From positions 20,149-71,002 of the forward strand of contig JAAPAO010000118.1 of NCBI GenBank assembly GCA_013115145.1: a DNA stretch of 50,854 nucleotides, in the 5' to 3' direction. The stretch is from Perkinsus chesapeaki (Eukaryota; Perkinsozoa; Perkinsida; Perkinsidae). This document shows positions 15,371-26,311 of this stretch, in pieces. A program made the translations under genes and the position numbers. Numbering within the stretch: the first letter of the stretch is position 1; every line of letters begins with the position of its first letter. The notes under the pieces were generated by a model that saw nothing but the letters and a program-made list of their open reading frames with translations, was not told where the DNA came from and searched no databases.

Positions 15371-15962
15371 CTACAGTATGCGTCATCCAGAAATGCGCAA
15401 ACTTGGCGGACGATTTTCTAGACAACCAGAAAACCCCAGTTACCCATGTTGGGAGGATATCTTGACGCAGACAACCTCTTGTCTAAGCGGCAGCAGTATT
15501 TCCCTCGCAGGAAAATTTCGGGAATATTAACCTCTCAAAAGCTGGAAAAAATTCGGCACCGTTTTTCCGACCCACAACAAAATGTTATAACGGTGGAGCG
15601 GGAAGGGTTTTGCGCCTCAATCGAATGTAAACCTCTGTCACCCTCCCCCTCCACTTGAGCCCTATCACTATCGACTATCCAGATCATTGCATGAAATAAA
15701 CCCTTTAATGCTCTTCGGATGCGAGAAGCTGCCAAAGTTTCCCTCAAGAAACGCAGACGGAAAAGTGCATGCATTCCTAGACATCGGCTAACACCTTGTA
15801 GAGCAACCCAGAAAGCAAGACGATCCCGGGCTAACACTGCTTGCACTCATCAGGTACTATACTATAATGTTCAACCCAAAATGGCGAGAGCGGTATGAAA
15901 TACAACTGTCCACCTTAACAACACGACACCTTTAACCAGTTTGAACTGTGCTTCCCCACTGC
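15371..15962. other. Intergenic, no resolved gene
   Basis: A 103-codon open frame exists on the minus strand (15535-15846), but its composition and lack of a good start or splice context do not convince me. The stretch should contain the promoter of the secreted-protein gene and the 3' end of the cap-binding gene. Confidence 0.5.
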
Positions 15963-18114
15963 TCAATATCTAGCTCTCTTATATGGCCTTTCTTCACCAC
16001 CACCTCCTTCAGAGTAATACTGTCGACCACCTTGCTGATACGGCGGGTAACCACCTAACAAACGCCAATTGCCTACCATACAAAGATCTCAATGGAGATA
16101 CAACGCTTTGGATTCGAAATCTAAGTCCATCATCCTCTTCCTAGAATTCACGATAGCCTAGAGCCGACATGAGCAAAGGCCTCACGTACCATTTATTGAG
16201 GCATAGATGTGATGCTTTGATGACTCAAATAGTTCAACTAGGGTAATTTGCCCAGCTTGCCAAAGGCCCCGAGATCTTTTGCAAAGCATGCTCCTAGTAA
16301 ATCCAGAGTTTCTGGATACACGAAGGACAACTGCAGCATATTCCCACTAGAATGATCCCCAATCACCGAGCACTCTCCTTCTATGGTATATCACATTCCT
16401 ATCCGACTCCCCTCTCACCTTTCCCTCCACTCCTTGGTCCACCATATGATGCCCGCCGGAATCCTCCACCTTTACGCTGACCAAAATAGAAATCATTTGA
16501 CCTAGTAAAAATCTTCATAGTGCGTTCCATCCATATCCATCGCATACCGCGTTTCCCTATCTCTTTTGCCGACAAACAACTGATTCCCGTCGCCACTTTC
16601 CAGTGCCTTCAGCAGGCCTCTTCCCTGACCACCTACATGGAATCTACGCTACTATTACATTATCCCTTCACACTGAGAATAACTGTGAGATCGTCTCCAT
16701 ATTATAATAGCCCACTTGTGTCGGCACGGAAGAGACAACACTCTCACACAGTTTCAATTTACGTTTGTACCATTAAAGAAGGCTATTCCTTACAATGACT
16801 CGACGCTAAGATTTTCATGCTCTATTTAGAGAGCAGGCAACAGAGAGATATTCCAACAATGCCTTTGAACTACAGTACATCTCATCAGTCACATACCTCT
16901 GGAAGGGTCGAAATCATCACGGAAATCATCTCGCCATTGGTCTCCCGTCTGCCCCCTTCCAAACTGCCTCCCTGCCGACACACCGCTATCCCAGTCCACT
17001 CGGATGACCTAGAAAAGAAGCAAACGTCAAGCAGTTGGACAGAGGGAGAGTTATTGTGCAGAGTTACGAGTGGAATACAACTGGTCATTGGAAAGGCGAC
17101 TTCATTATCAGTCTGGCCAGAATTGCCCTGTGTTATCGAGGTTAAAGAGGGCGATGGTCCGCTGTGTGGTGAAGATACCACAAGCAAGCTACTCAACCTG
17201 GTACACCGCGTGCCATCTATTATGAAGGGATTTAGTCAAGCCAAATGTGTGTATTCCTTTTCGCAATTTGATCGGCAAAAGCTCCACCTTCCCGAGTCAC
17301 TAATATCTCCCTAGACACATGACAACCGATCCCTTTCCCTCCGTGCCAAAGCTTTTTATATTCCTCTGTGGCCTCTAGTAACCGACACAAAGTAGACAGC
17401 CCTGATCATTACCCTATCATCAAATGTTGATGTATTCAATAGATTCTGTGCCCATGCCGCGTCATCTCTGGTATCATACTCGACAAAGCAGAATCCACAA
17501 GGGGACTTCTTAAATCGATTCAACCCCATTGTAACCTAGATACCACTAGACAGCTTTTCCCGCGCGCCCCAAAACTACCTTCTTGACCTTCCCGCACTTT
17601 GAGAACAACTCTAAGATCTGCTCTTCCTGAAAATGACCAACTATTCCTCTCGCCTTGACTCATCGCCAGATGGCAACATATAGAGCCATACAAAGACAGA
17701 AACCCCGAACAAACGTTTCTGGTTGCGACAAGTACACATTATTGTTCGAGTTATCACATTCGGCATTCAGACAGAAGTCCGATGAGTCGGGGTGCGGCCT
17801 CGGAATTAACGCCATACTCTGCTCGGGTATCACCGCTAATAGCGTAACTTATGCTGCTGCACCGCACTCTATATGAAGCTATTCAACAGTTTATACTATG
17901 AAATGGTGTAAAGTACTATAAGCTTTATAGCACTATATATTCCCTTTACACCATTCACCCTCCTTCCCATTATTACTGTCGTATAGAAGCTAAGATTTCC
18001 AACGTAAAGGGTAGTTGACGTCTGTAAACTGTTGAACCATTCCTCTCGAGTCAGTCCTGACTTCTTATCATAGTACTTAGTACTTGGCGTGAGATCGACA
18101 AAGAGATGCGCCAT
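15963..18114 (-). CDS. NCBP2: Nuclear cap-binding protein subunit 2 (CBP20)
   Basis: The small subunit of the nuclear cap-binding complex binds the m7G cap of RNA polymerase II transcripts together with CBP80. Six exons, all phase-matched: 17977-18114, 17579-17626, 17413-17535, 16897-17008, 16419-16469 and 15963-16054, giving 187 aa (usual length about 156-240). Hallmarks are [14 protein letters not shown] with the cap-stacking tyrosines, [13 protein letters not shown] (RNP2), [13 protein letters not shown] (RNP1), [13 protein letters not shown] and [16 protein letters not shown]. The tail is Gly/Arg/Tyr-rich and ends PYKRARY. Four of the five introns are 350-427 nt and one is 43 nt, in contrast to most genes here. 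The first ATG after the upstream acceptor gives the start. Confidence 0.95.
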
Positions 18115-18369
18115 CGGCAAAAAGTCAACTACCACCTCAAACCGCAGAACGCAATAGCACTGTTGACTTAATAGAAAGCACTCGAGTAGAATCATCAGCC
18201 ACGCCAACAAGGGGACTTAAGTTTCAAAAATGCTTTGATGGCAACCTTTGAGACGTAAGTCCACCGCTCTTCTTCTAGGGACCGGTTGATCTCCGAAATG
18301 GGTATCTATGAGCATTAAATGATATTAAGGGTGATATTGACAGGCCAATAGCATCTGGTGAAGGAAGGA

Positions 18370-19505
18370 CTACAGGTCCATCATGAGCCTCCCAGTTGCC
18401 TTTGCCGAATCTTTGCGTGTACTTGTATTTCTATATGTGCATTTACATTTCAGAGACAATGAGACATTGGATATTAGCAATTGGATAATTTGGATATGCA
18501 TTGCTTGGTAAATCTGCCCTTTCATGGCCACGAGTAAATCCCTCAGCGCTTCTATACACTGTGTATACCGTGAATGCCCAATAATCACTACCGCCCGAAT
18601 CCTGCTATGCTCCCAGTTATCAACTGCTTCATTCTTCACTCCTGCCAAGACACCCGAAGACTTCATCGACCCCAGATCAATTACGAAAACAAGCTCAGGT
18701 TTGTACGCTTGTTCCCTGCCAGTGTTGAACAAACCTATGAACACAGCCCATCTACCCTACCGACGGGCATTTGGCTTCCTTACCAAGCAAACGAACGTCA
18801 AGTGGATCCCCTGGAATACCTAGCTCTTCCAACATCTCTTTTTTTATAACAGCCACAGGATCATCGATATCTATTGTACCTGTCAGTTTAATCCCTACTA
18901 TAGCGGGATACTGTATATAATTATCATTCTACCAGCGGGGGTAAGATGCCACATATTGGGACAGCAGGCCACTTTAGAGGACCTCCTTCCCGCCATGATA
19001 GCCGTGCCGTTGTCAACTAGGGTGATGCTGCAGCACCCGAAAGGATTTAGTTTTTCTGGTATTTCCAGAGCTCGAGGAGAAAAATGAAGGTACCTGGAGA
19101 TAAGGGAGATGCCCATCTAATAATGCAGTAAGGATTTATTGCATTACAGCTGATAGCGATACCACGACCGCTGCAAGTCAACTTGGAGCTTATTGGGCCC
19201 CACAGATCGCCATTGGCGGACTCCCCAAACGCGGCCATCGAAGGTTTTCGGGTTCGAGGGAACGATAACATTATCCCAATAGTCCTGAGTATCTACAACA
19301 TAGAGAAGTAGTTGATGTCCAGAGGATATGAAAGGCAGCAAGAGTCAGGTGGTGTCTTACTTTGTACGGTTTCATCGGTGAATTTAACTTCTCCAGGTAG
19401 TTGATGAATTTGAATAGCATCAGAGGCGAGAGGAAGAGGTGTCTCCGGCATCCAATAGACACCATCAGTCAGATCAGACGATGATGATGATGATGAAGTT
19501 GACAT
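18370..19505 (-). CDS. Nudix-superfamily hydrolase
   Basis: Nudix enzymes hydrolyse nucleoside diphosphates linked to another moiety; the substrate here is unknown. Exons are 19361-19505, 19148-19292, 18933-19093, 18784-18897 and about 18370-18734, all in phase, with introns of 35-68 nt. The core reads TAIMAGRRSS then MWHLTPAG, followed by VAVIKKEMLEELGIPGDP. The last is the Nudix box with Lys for the usual Arg and Asp in place of the first Glu, so the metal site is slightly degenerate. Further on, AYKPELVFVIDL and NWEHSRIRAV complete the fold. The N-terminus is Ser-rich and lacks a signal. The 3' end is uncertain: another exon could lie before 18300. Confidence 0.8.
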
Positions 19506-19605
19506 TATTATTCGTAAAACACTGACTGCTCATATACCATATATCCAATAGTCCGCAAGTCTCCAATGCCGAGACGGAAACGCACGAAAATGCGCGTTTA
19601 GCGAA

Positions 19606-19678
19606 TAGTCCCGGCGGGGGTCGAACCCGCGGCCTACGGCTCATAAGACCGTCGCTCTAACCACTGAGCTACAGGACC
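19606..19678 (-). tRNA. tRNA-Ile(UAU)
   Basis: The minus strand folds as a complete cloverleaf of 73 nt. The acceptor stem is GGTCCTG with CGGGACT (a G-U pair at 1-72 and one at 6-67). The D arm is GCTC...GAGC and the anticodon stem is ACGGT / GCCGT. The loop CTTATGA gives anticodon TAT, and the T arm is GCGGG-TTCGACC-CCCGC. The A-box and B-box promoter sequences are intact. A T-run follows at about 19587-19590 on the minus strand. No intron. The anticodon decodes AUA. Confidence 0.93.
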
Positions 19679-20313
19679 GCTCGATAACATACGGCTCAGA
19701 TTCCTTTGGCTTTTCTTAAACTGATTAAACTACGAAGTTACTCCTTATTCCGCACACCGTCACTGGACAAATGTTCCTCTGCGCTGTCCAATTTGCACTT
19801 TGCCTCGCTGCAGTTTTGTGTTGCCCCTTGCCTAATACTGCGGTCGGCGCTGCCACGACTGGCCGACTCGTTTCATCGCAGAGTCTCTACAAAACTAACT
19901 GCATCATCTATCTCGCTCTTGGATAGAGCTCAGCCACTGATAGACACCCCCGGACTACTGGGAATATCTCAAGGACGCATTATGAGTACCGCAGCTGCCA
20001 CGAAAGTATGTCGGTAGAGATCGTTGAGTCGTTCATTTGATTCTAGAAGACATTCTGGAACAAAGTATTCCATAAACGTTGGTTCATTCGGTAGGGTGCC
20101 ACTTCTGCATTGGACGCTACAGGGGAAATTCAAGGACTGTTCAATAAAAATACTTATACTGGATGAGTGGTAAAATACTCATAGTCATGGGAACGGTGAG
20201 ATGGCGTTAGTTCTGCTGTCACTAGCCGTTTCGGTAGTAGCAGTACACCGCCATAGCTTCCTATTATTGGCCCAATACTGCTGGCAAAGCTTTTCCCATC
20301 GTATCTGCCTCAG
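19679..20313. other. Probable promoter and unresolved 5' exon(s) of the PDE12-like gene
   Basis: A short exon beginning at the ATG near 19981 (MSTAAATK, followed by a GTATGT donor) is a candidate first exon. The next segment, after an acceptor at about 20046, could continue in frame (KTFWNK), but downstream phases do not close cleanly. A basic, hydroxyl-rich leader would suit a mitochondrial enzyme; I could not assemble it with confidence. Confidence 0.35.
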
Positions 20314-22320
20314 ACCTCATCACCGATGGTGATCTCCGAAGACGGTGAGAATGTGGTGATACTAATGAGAGTTAACGGGAAAAGGCTTACCTTCAATCGT
20401 AACCCTTCCGACACTATGGACCAGGTGAGAGAGGTAGGAGGGCCTGAGACGGCACACTGAGCTCTGTAAGGTCCTAAGGCGGATGCAGCTCAGTGTAGAG
20501 AAGGCGTACGGTATTGGTGATAACCGTAAAGGTAAGAAAAGAAAAGGTGCTCCATCGACAGATGAACAACAACAGGAGCATGATAAGAAGGTAAGGATGA
20601 TCTAATCGAGGGGTTCGGAAAGTTGTGACCGACTAGGTGATGATTCGATGGTCCGATGGCGAGGGAAAGGAGCTCGCATCAACCGATGGCGCAACTAATA
20701 TGTGCACCTTGGCAGAGCTTAGTCGTTCTACTAAGGCAATTACTGTCAACGATCACGTAGAAGATCATTTCCAGTTCACTGTATACAAGGCTGATTAGGT
20801 ATACTCTGTCTTTCTCAACCCGCCTATGGTCAAGTCGGTAGCGCTGAAATATTTCCTTTTTGCAGAGTATCCAGTCATACCTCTGGTAGAATGCAGCAAC
20901 ACAACTCCTGATGAGCTGGTGTATGAATACAGAACTGCTGACTCAGAGGACATTGTCCACTCCGGCAGAATATTCACTCCCAATGACGATCTGGTTGGGA
21001 AGAAGCTGCGAGTGACAGCCTATCACAACCAATGCCGAGACTTGCCGCAGGCCGAGTCCGATGCAAGCAAGGCCATCCGCGCCTCCCCGAGCAAGGGAAC
21101 GTTCCGTGATCGTCGGCTCCCTCACCCTTTGGCGATCACTCCCCCAAATCGCATTAGAGTTGCCAGTTTCAACGTGCTTGCTCAGCGGTATGTTAGAACG
21201 CCTCTGGCAACTAAAGTGATGTACCAGAATGTTAAGAACTGCCGAGAAGTCCTCGAATGGGAGTATCGATGTCCACTACTGATGAGGGAGCTGATGGACG
21301 TAAAGGCAGACATCTTCTCATTCCAAGAGGCTGAACCGAGATTCGTTGAGACCGTTCATGAGGTGACGCCCGAGTACACTGTTCGGTACGTCGAGAAGAG
21401 CGGCCATAAGGGCGAAGGCTGCGCCATCGCCTACAGAAATGATCGCTTTGAAATGCTTGATGAGACTACATTGGACTTGGCATCCGATGGAATTAAATCT
21501 GAGCTCAGCGAGGTGCAACTTGCCGAACTCCAAAAGAAGTGGGGGGACGTCAACCTGTTTAATGACGTCTTTGACAACCTCGGCACCGTTGGCCAGGTCG
21601 TTGTGCTACGCGACCGATGCGATACGAATAAGATATTTGTCGTTGGTAACACACATTTGTTCTTCCATCGAAACGCGGCTCATGTTAGACTGTTGCAAGC
21701 TCATATGTTGGCCATGGCAGTGAAGCATGAACTGGATAGGTTTCAAGGGGCGAACGCCTTCATCTGTGGCGACTTCAACTCCTTCCCTGACAGCGGTGTG
21801 GTCGAATACCTGAGCTCTGGCGAGGCACCGGCGAACCACAAGGACTGGTTTTATGGTCCTCAATTTAAATGGGACTCCCAGGATTGTGCAGACCTAGACG
21901 AGGCCGTGGATGAATCGGCGTACCATGACGTGTTGGTGGATGAACCGGAATGGGGGGAAGGCGATGAGCTGTTTGGACTGGCGGGGGAAGTTAAGCGAAT
22001 GAAGCCTGAGAAGGTTGATATGAATCTGGGCATTGAGCTGCATCACGGTATAGATGGCTTACAGCATACAGAGTTGCCGCAGTACACTAACGCCGTTTGC
22101 AACTTCAAGTGAGGCGAATGCGTCATGAAAGTAGATTTGAATATTTCCTCTTTTCAGAGCCGTGCTGGACTACATTTTCTACACGCCCCATCTCACTCCT
22201 ACATGGACCCTTCCCGGCCTCACTGATGATGACATCAAAGCCTGCAATGGCGGCTTGCCGTACAAGTGTTACGGTAGCGATCACGTTATGATTGCGACAG
22301 AGTTTGAAGTGTCGAATTGA
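20314..22320 (+). CDS. PDE12-like 2'-phosphodiesterase / poly(A)-specific exonuclease
   Basis: A member of the endonuclease/exonuclease/phosphatase superfamily in the CCR4/Angel/PDE12 group. In animals PDE12 trims poly(A) tails and 2',5'-oligoadenylate in mitochondria. Exons are 20314-20424, 20471-20590, 20637-20756, 20799-22108 and 22158-22320, all phase-matched with 42-49 nt introns; 5' exons are missing from the model. The N-terminal portion matches the PDE12 accessory domain layout (NGKRLTFNRNP, then VYSVFLNPPMV). The catalytic motifs are ASFNVLAQRY, IFSFQEAE (metal-binding Glu), GNTHLFFHRNAAHVRLLQ, FICGDFNSFPDSG and YGSDHVMIATEF (catalytic Asp-His), so the enzyme should be active. The last motif lies on the short final exon, which confirms that splice. 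Mitochondrial location is not shown. Confidence 0.9.
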
Positions 22321-22907
22321 ATAAGCCATCATTTGCTGAGTGTTTCCGTAGACCGCACTAGTTGTGTAGCCAGTAGTACTTCGGGCAGTCATAACGAAAC
22401 GACAGAGACATGGGCTGATACCGGAACGGGAAAGCCTAGGTGGAGTGTACCACATATCAATGGGCAACAACAATCTTAGACAGTTCTCTGATCGGTGTAG
22501 CTGTGGAAACTAAAGGAGGCCGGGGGCTAGTCGATCGAACCACGATCTAGTTAAGGCTACACTTAATCGCGAAGGGGAAGCGAGTCGGCTCGGTGAGAAT
22601 GATTAACTTGACTCCTGTCTGTAATATATTGCTCTCAAATGGCCGAAGGAGAGTGCACTATTTCCTGAAGCGATGGTTGCGAAGCTTCCTATCGGCGAAC
22701 GATCGTATCTTCATGATCATACTAGACTCAACATTAGTGCGGTTAGTGCTCGAACGATGCGGTTGATAGTGGTAGACAGACTTTTTGTTAATATGTTTTG
22801 TACGGACAAAGTATATCGAGATTTAAGCACAAAGGCGAGAATAAAGGATACTATAGGACTTGCCAGGTCAGGGCACAAAGTTGGACGCTGGGTTGCTAAA
22901 TGCCTCA
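22321..22907. other. Intergenic between convergent genes
   Basis: Lies between the plus-strand PDE12-like stop and the minus-strand stop at 22908. No gene, RNA or clear repeat was seen. Confidence 0.5.
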
Positions 22908-23309
22908 TTAATGCTTCTTGAATTTAATGCCAAGAGCTTCAATCCAATCTGAACCATGGGAGAGGCCCGACCAGTCGTCGATGTCCGTGCAGAGCAGCCT
23001 AGCAAACGTCTGCAGCTCAGCATTGCCTTTGTCAAGATTGAGAGAATGCCAAGGCCAGCCACCTCTGGAATACTCCACATTGTGCCATGAAAACTCATAA
23101 TCAGAAGCAAACAGACGAGTGGCAAATATACTCACAGTACCAGTTCTACCATCTTCGTCAGATCTGGTCACGTTCCAACGCATATACAAGTCATCATTGT
23201 AGCCAGTGTAAAGACCAGTTTCTGGCATATTACAAGATCTTACAAGATAAGCGGCCCAGATGGCCGTAACGTATACCCTGTAGATGACGCTTCTGCTCAA
23301 TAGGGACAT
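22908..23309 (-). CDS. Small secreted or membrane-anchored protein, 133 aa
   Basis: A single frame from ATG 23309. The first 25 residues (MSLLSRSVIYRVYVTAIWAAYL...) form a signal peptide or signal anchor ending at a Cys. The mature part begins with PETGLYTGYNDDLYMRWNV and continues as alternating polar/aromatic strands, with two Cys and a Lys-rich C-terminus. I do not recognise the family. The start is the ATG nearest an acceptor-like TTCTTTAG upstream; an in-frame extension to 23381 exists but lacks a hydrophobic start. Convergent with the PDE12-like gene. Confidence 0.6.
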   Translation of the reverse strand: MSLLSRSVIYRVYVTAIWAAYLVRSCNMPETGLYTGYNDDLYMRWNVTRSDEDGRTGTVSIFATRLFASDYEFSWHNVEYSRGGWPWHSLNLDKGNAELQTFARLLCTDIDDWSGLSHGSDWIEALGIKFKKH

Positions 23310-24360
23310 GGGTTGGACTTTACTAAAGAACTGAGAATAACAATTAATGCTCGACGGTGGCATACGATGGTACGATGGCAAATCGAGGAATTGCTATGAT
23401 TGCGGAAGGGTCGCTGCCATCTCGATATTTACGACTGTCAGTAATTAGCACGCCAGTTGTTGAAACTTTACTGCAGTTACTATATTGGTTACGAATTACT
23501 ACTACTTGTCACTGGTGCAAGAGTGACAAAAATAAGGGATCGGAGTGTCCGATCCGGATACCCTGCCTAACGGGTGAAGCTTAAAGAAGTTCTAGAATAC
23601 TCTGCGCCATATGGACTGTAAGGCATCTGGTGGATGGAAGTACAATAAGGTAGCCGCATTGCAGACTGCAATTTTCAGTGGCAACTTAGGTTAAATGTAC
23701 GTTCGTTCATAAGGAGTGTACGGGAACGTGAGATTGCCACTATAACCATGTTATACACTTCAGGGGCCCGCTGGAACTCACTCATGCAATAGATGTTACC
23801 CTGGTAGGGAAGAGACCTTAGCTCTGTGACGTGACACGTACAGGACTCTGGATCTATAAAACAATTCGATACGTTGAAACTTCAGCTTATTAACAGAACG
23901 CAACACGATTCATGCGTTGAAGTATTCATCTTGGCTACACCAGAACTTCAACAGAGCAGCTCGTGTTACATGAGCCCAGGCAGCCTGGGATGTATTCCAT
24001 TGTCACCGGGACACTATATAACTGTCGCCGTGACACCGACAGCGGTGTCTTCGTAATCATTTCAAGTCTTGCGACTCGTGGGAATTTCCATGTGAAATTT
24101 TACCTCATGAAATTGACATTGTTAGTTTGGCAACCCTAACGCACTCAAGCACGACACCTGGGGAATACAAGCACTCCCAGGATTCTAATCGCAGCTACGC
24201 AAGTCTAGCACCGCCAGGGTATCACGGTGCCGTGATACCGCACCGCCTTCGCTACCCTAAGTTTTCTGAGACAATCGGCACTTGCAAAGTTCGGTCAAAC
24301 GCACCTTCGAGTTGGTGATTGATTTCAGCTCTGGTTTATTAAGCACCTCTGCGTTGATTT
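23310..24360. other. Upstream region of aspartyl protease, partly duplicated
   Basis: No gene was resolved. The segment at about 23591-23665 (starting TCTAGAATACTCT) has a diverged counterpart at about 30432-30500, upstream of the protease pseudogene, so the old duplication includes flanking DNA. The last 20 bases before the protease ATG are also shared with the pseudogene copy. Confidence 0.6.
24218..24239. repeat. 10-bp inverted repeat upstream of aspartyl protease
   Basis: The arms GGTATCACGG and CCGTGATACC flank a 2-nt centre, about 120 nt before the protease ATG. A two-base gap is too tight for a normal RNA hairpin, so a symmetric protein-binding site is the likelier reading; this is inference. 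Confidence 0.6.
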
Positions 24361-25449
24361 ATGGGTATACGGATTTCGGACGTCCTCTATCTCCTTCAAC
24401 AGCTATCCCCTCTTTTCTGGGCTGCCGATTTGTATAGAATTCCTATTTCCCGTGAGGACGTGTTTCCGGGTGATACATGGGGGCAGCTCGTAGCCCCGAT
24501 TAAGGTCGGTAACTACGACACCTACGCCCTTATCGATACTGGAACGCCACTCCTTTTCTTCATCTGGAGGCATTGGTTCGAAGGTGTTCAGCCCGGCGGT
24601 TGCAAGTTGTACGTTTTTGGCTGCTATGAATGTTCCCCTGATGTTTGCACCAAAGGCGATGAAACTACCTTCAAGTATGATAATGACTATACGGTAACTC
24701 TATTCAGGCAGCAGGATACCCTTAGCCTCGGAGCTTCGAGTGTGCCGCATATTTCTTTCGGGTTGGTAACTGGCGTTAGCAAGCGACCATGGGCATCTCT
24801 CGGACTTGCTCCGCAGACTCCACAAACACACCCGTATCGTACGTTAATAGACCAGTTGGCGCAGCGGCGGTTGATAAATGAGACCACTTTTTCTATTTAC
24901 CTCAAGGACAACGAGCATCCAAAGGGTGAGCTGTTGCTGGGAGGGAGTGATCCAGCTAAATATCGCGCCCCTTTGAAGTACATCCAAGTTTCTGGATATG
25001 GTGTGTCGAATAATAAATGGTCGGTTGAGCTACGTAATTTGAAAATCGGTCAGACAAGGGGGATCATAATTACCCCCCAAAATGTCGATGTGGATACAGG
25101 CACCAACCATCTAATCATGCCCGACTGGTTCAAGCGAAATGTGCTAAATCTCTTGAGGAACTCAGGACAAAAGCCGGTGACTATTTCCGAGGACGCTGAG
25201 GGATATCTGGTAAAATGCTCCGACACACCTAACCTGCCTTCAATGACATACATTTTCGTTGGACCACAGGGCCAGGAAGTTCCCCTCAGAATTCCCCCGA
25301 CTAGCTTATTTCGCAAGTCAGGCGATGACGTCTGCCGTTTGCTCCTATACTTTACCGATGACTGGCTTCTGGGAATAAATGCTTTTATTGGCCACTATTT
25401 CTCTTTTCACTGGACAAAGAGACTAATCGGATTCTCCGAGGCGGTGTAG
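24361..25449 (+). CDS. Pepsin-family (A1) aspartyl protease, 362 aa, intronless
   Basis: A two-lobed secreted aspartic endopeptidase. The first catalytic motif is ALIDTGTPLLFF (Asp59) and the second is VDVDTGTNHLIMP (Asp245); their spacing of 186 residues is normal for the family. The N-terminus has a hydrophobic segment (VLYLLQQLSPLFWAADL) consistent with a signal peptide and no long propeptide. Cysteines at 81, 88, 91 and 96 (CKLYVFGCYECSPDVC) form a compact Cys cluster in the N-lobe. GELLLGGSDPAKY marks the inter-lobe region, and the C-terminal part ends ...LIGFSEAV. Protein length is near the lower end for the family. No introns, unlike most neighbours. A decayed copy lies at 30805-31946. 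Substrate is unknown. Confidence 0.93.
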   Translation: MGIRISDVLYLLQQLSPLFWAADLYRIPISREDVFPGDTWGQLVAPIKVGNYDTYALIDTGTPLLFFIWRHWFEGVQPGGCKLYVFGCYECSPDVCTKGDETTFKYDNDYTVTLFRQQDTLSLGASSVPHISFGLVTGVSKRPWASLGLAPQTPQTHPYRTLIDQLAQRRLINETTFSIYLKDNEHPKGELLLGGSDPAKYRAPLKYIQVSGYGVSNNKWSVELRNLKIGQTRGIIITPQNVDVDTGTNHLIMPDWFKRNVLNLLRNSGQKPVTISEDAEGYLVKCSDTPNLPSMTYIFVGPQGQEVPLRIPPTSLFRKSGDDVCRLLLYFTDDWLLGINAFIGHYFSFHWTKRLIGFSEAV

Positions 25450-25800
25450 AAAACAGCAGAACACTTGTACACATGGAGCAATTGATTCTAGGCTATATAA
25501 CGTAAGGTGACTGATTGATGTCACATTTCTTTACTGAGTAGATGTTGATCACATGTGTCTGAGAGACTTACATTTCTTTACAGAGTAGGTCTACACCGGG
25601 GTAGCTACCTCAGAATGCTGGCAGAGTAGCATTTATCGTAGCCCGAAGTATCACGAGGGTCTTGATCTCTTAGTTTCACTCAGACTTGCGTTAGTTACCT
25701 ATTATGAGACGGTTCTAGCTCCGGTCTTTCATACAGAGTCTTGATTTAAGATCTACTTTGAGAAATTTATCACTTTTTCGGGTTCCGTTTCTGAGTGCCG
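25450..25800. other. Intergenic; 3' flank of protease shares similarity with pseudogene flank
   Basis: The first 150 bases resemble 31947-32100 in scattered blocks (ACATGGAGCAATTGAT versus CATGGGGAGCAATAGAT; TGTCACATTTCTTTAC versus GGTCACATTCCTTTAC). The rest should be the promoter of the small gene at 25801. Confidence 0.5.
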
Positions 25801-26073
25801 ATGAGCCGCGCTTTGAAGCATCCCAAGCCGGAGGGTTTTGGTGGGAGATACAACACGCTAGACTGCGCCAACGTCCCAAGCCGCACGCAACTTGCCAGTG
25901 TAAAGAGGACCAGAAGAACTGGGCCCAGCGCGGAAGAACGAGCTGCCGAAGCTTGTAGGCTGGGTAGTTCTCGTTCACGTTCCTTCTCTATTGCTTCCCT
26001 TTTCCTTTTCTTAGGCCACCCGCCTACTTGGAAGGACATGATAATGATGAAAAGAGCGGAGATTTCCATCTAA
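25801..26073 (+). CDS. Small basic protein, 70 aa, two exons
   Basis: ATG 25801 lies just after an acceptor-like TTTCTGAG. Exon 1 is 25801-25954. The 60-nt intron ends with a strong pyrimidine tract (CCCTTTTCCTTTTCTTAG), and exon 2 is 26015-26073. The spliced frame is closed by TAA and gives a 70-residue Arg/Lys-rich protein with PKPEGFGGRYNTLDC near the start and PPTWKDMIMMKRAEI at the end. Not recognised. A minus-strand frame of similar size overlaps but lacks splice support. The intron signals are the main reason to believe it. Confidence 0.5.
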   Translation: MSRALKHPKPEGFGGRYNTLDCANVPSRTQLASVKRTRRTGPSAEERAAEACRLGSSRSRSFSIASLFLFLGHPPTWKDMIMMKRAEISI

Positions 26074-26090
26074 AATGTAGTTAGTGACTA

Positions 26091-26109
26091 GGAGTGACTG
26101 AGTCACTCC
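26091..26109. repeat. Palindrome between convergent genes
   Basis: GGAGTGACT and AGTCACTCC form perfect 9-bp arms around one base; the centre TGACTGAGTCA resembles bZIP half-sites. Further GAGTCACT and GTGACTC copies follow at 26110-26125. Located after the stop of the small gene and before the stop of the minus-strand gene, so it could equally be a termination hairpin. Confidence 0.55.
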
Positions 26110-26311
26110 GGAGTCACTGTGACTCTATTGCGGTGTCACATTACTGCTCATTTCACTTTCGTGCCTCGAATAACTCTACAGCATTTATTGGAGGTACTTG
26201 AAACTAATATCGGACGCATGTAACGTGTTAAAAGTAACCAAGAGGAGCATCATACCATCAATGCAGAGAGTAAACGAAAATATGAATCAGATGATTGATC
26301 GGCCGTGAGAG

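Noticed and set aside
20781-20798. An 18-nt GT-AG 'micro-intron' that would remove an in-frame TAG in the PDE12-like gene
   Set aside because: A 42-nt intron (20757-20798) with a better donor uses the same acceptor, keeps phase and matches the common size in this window.
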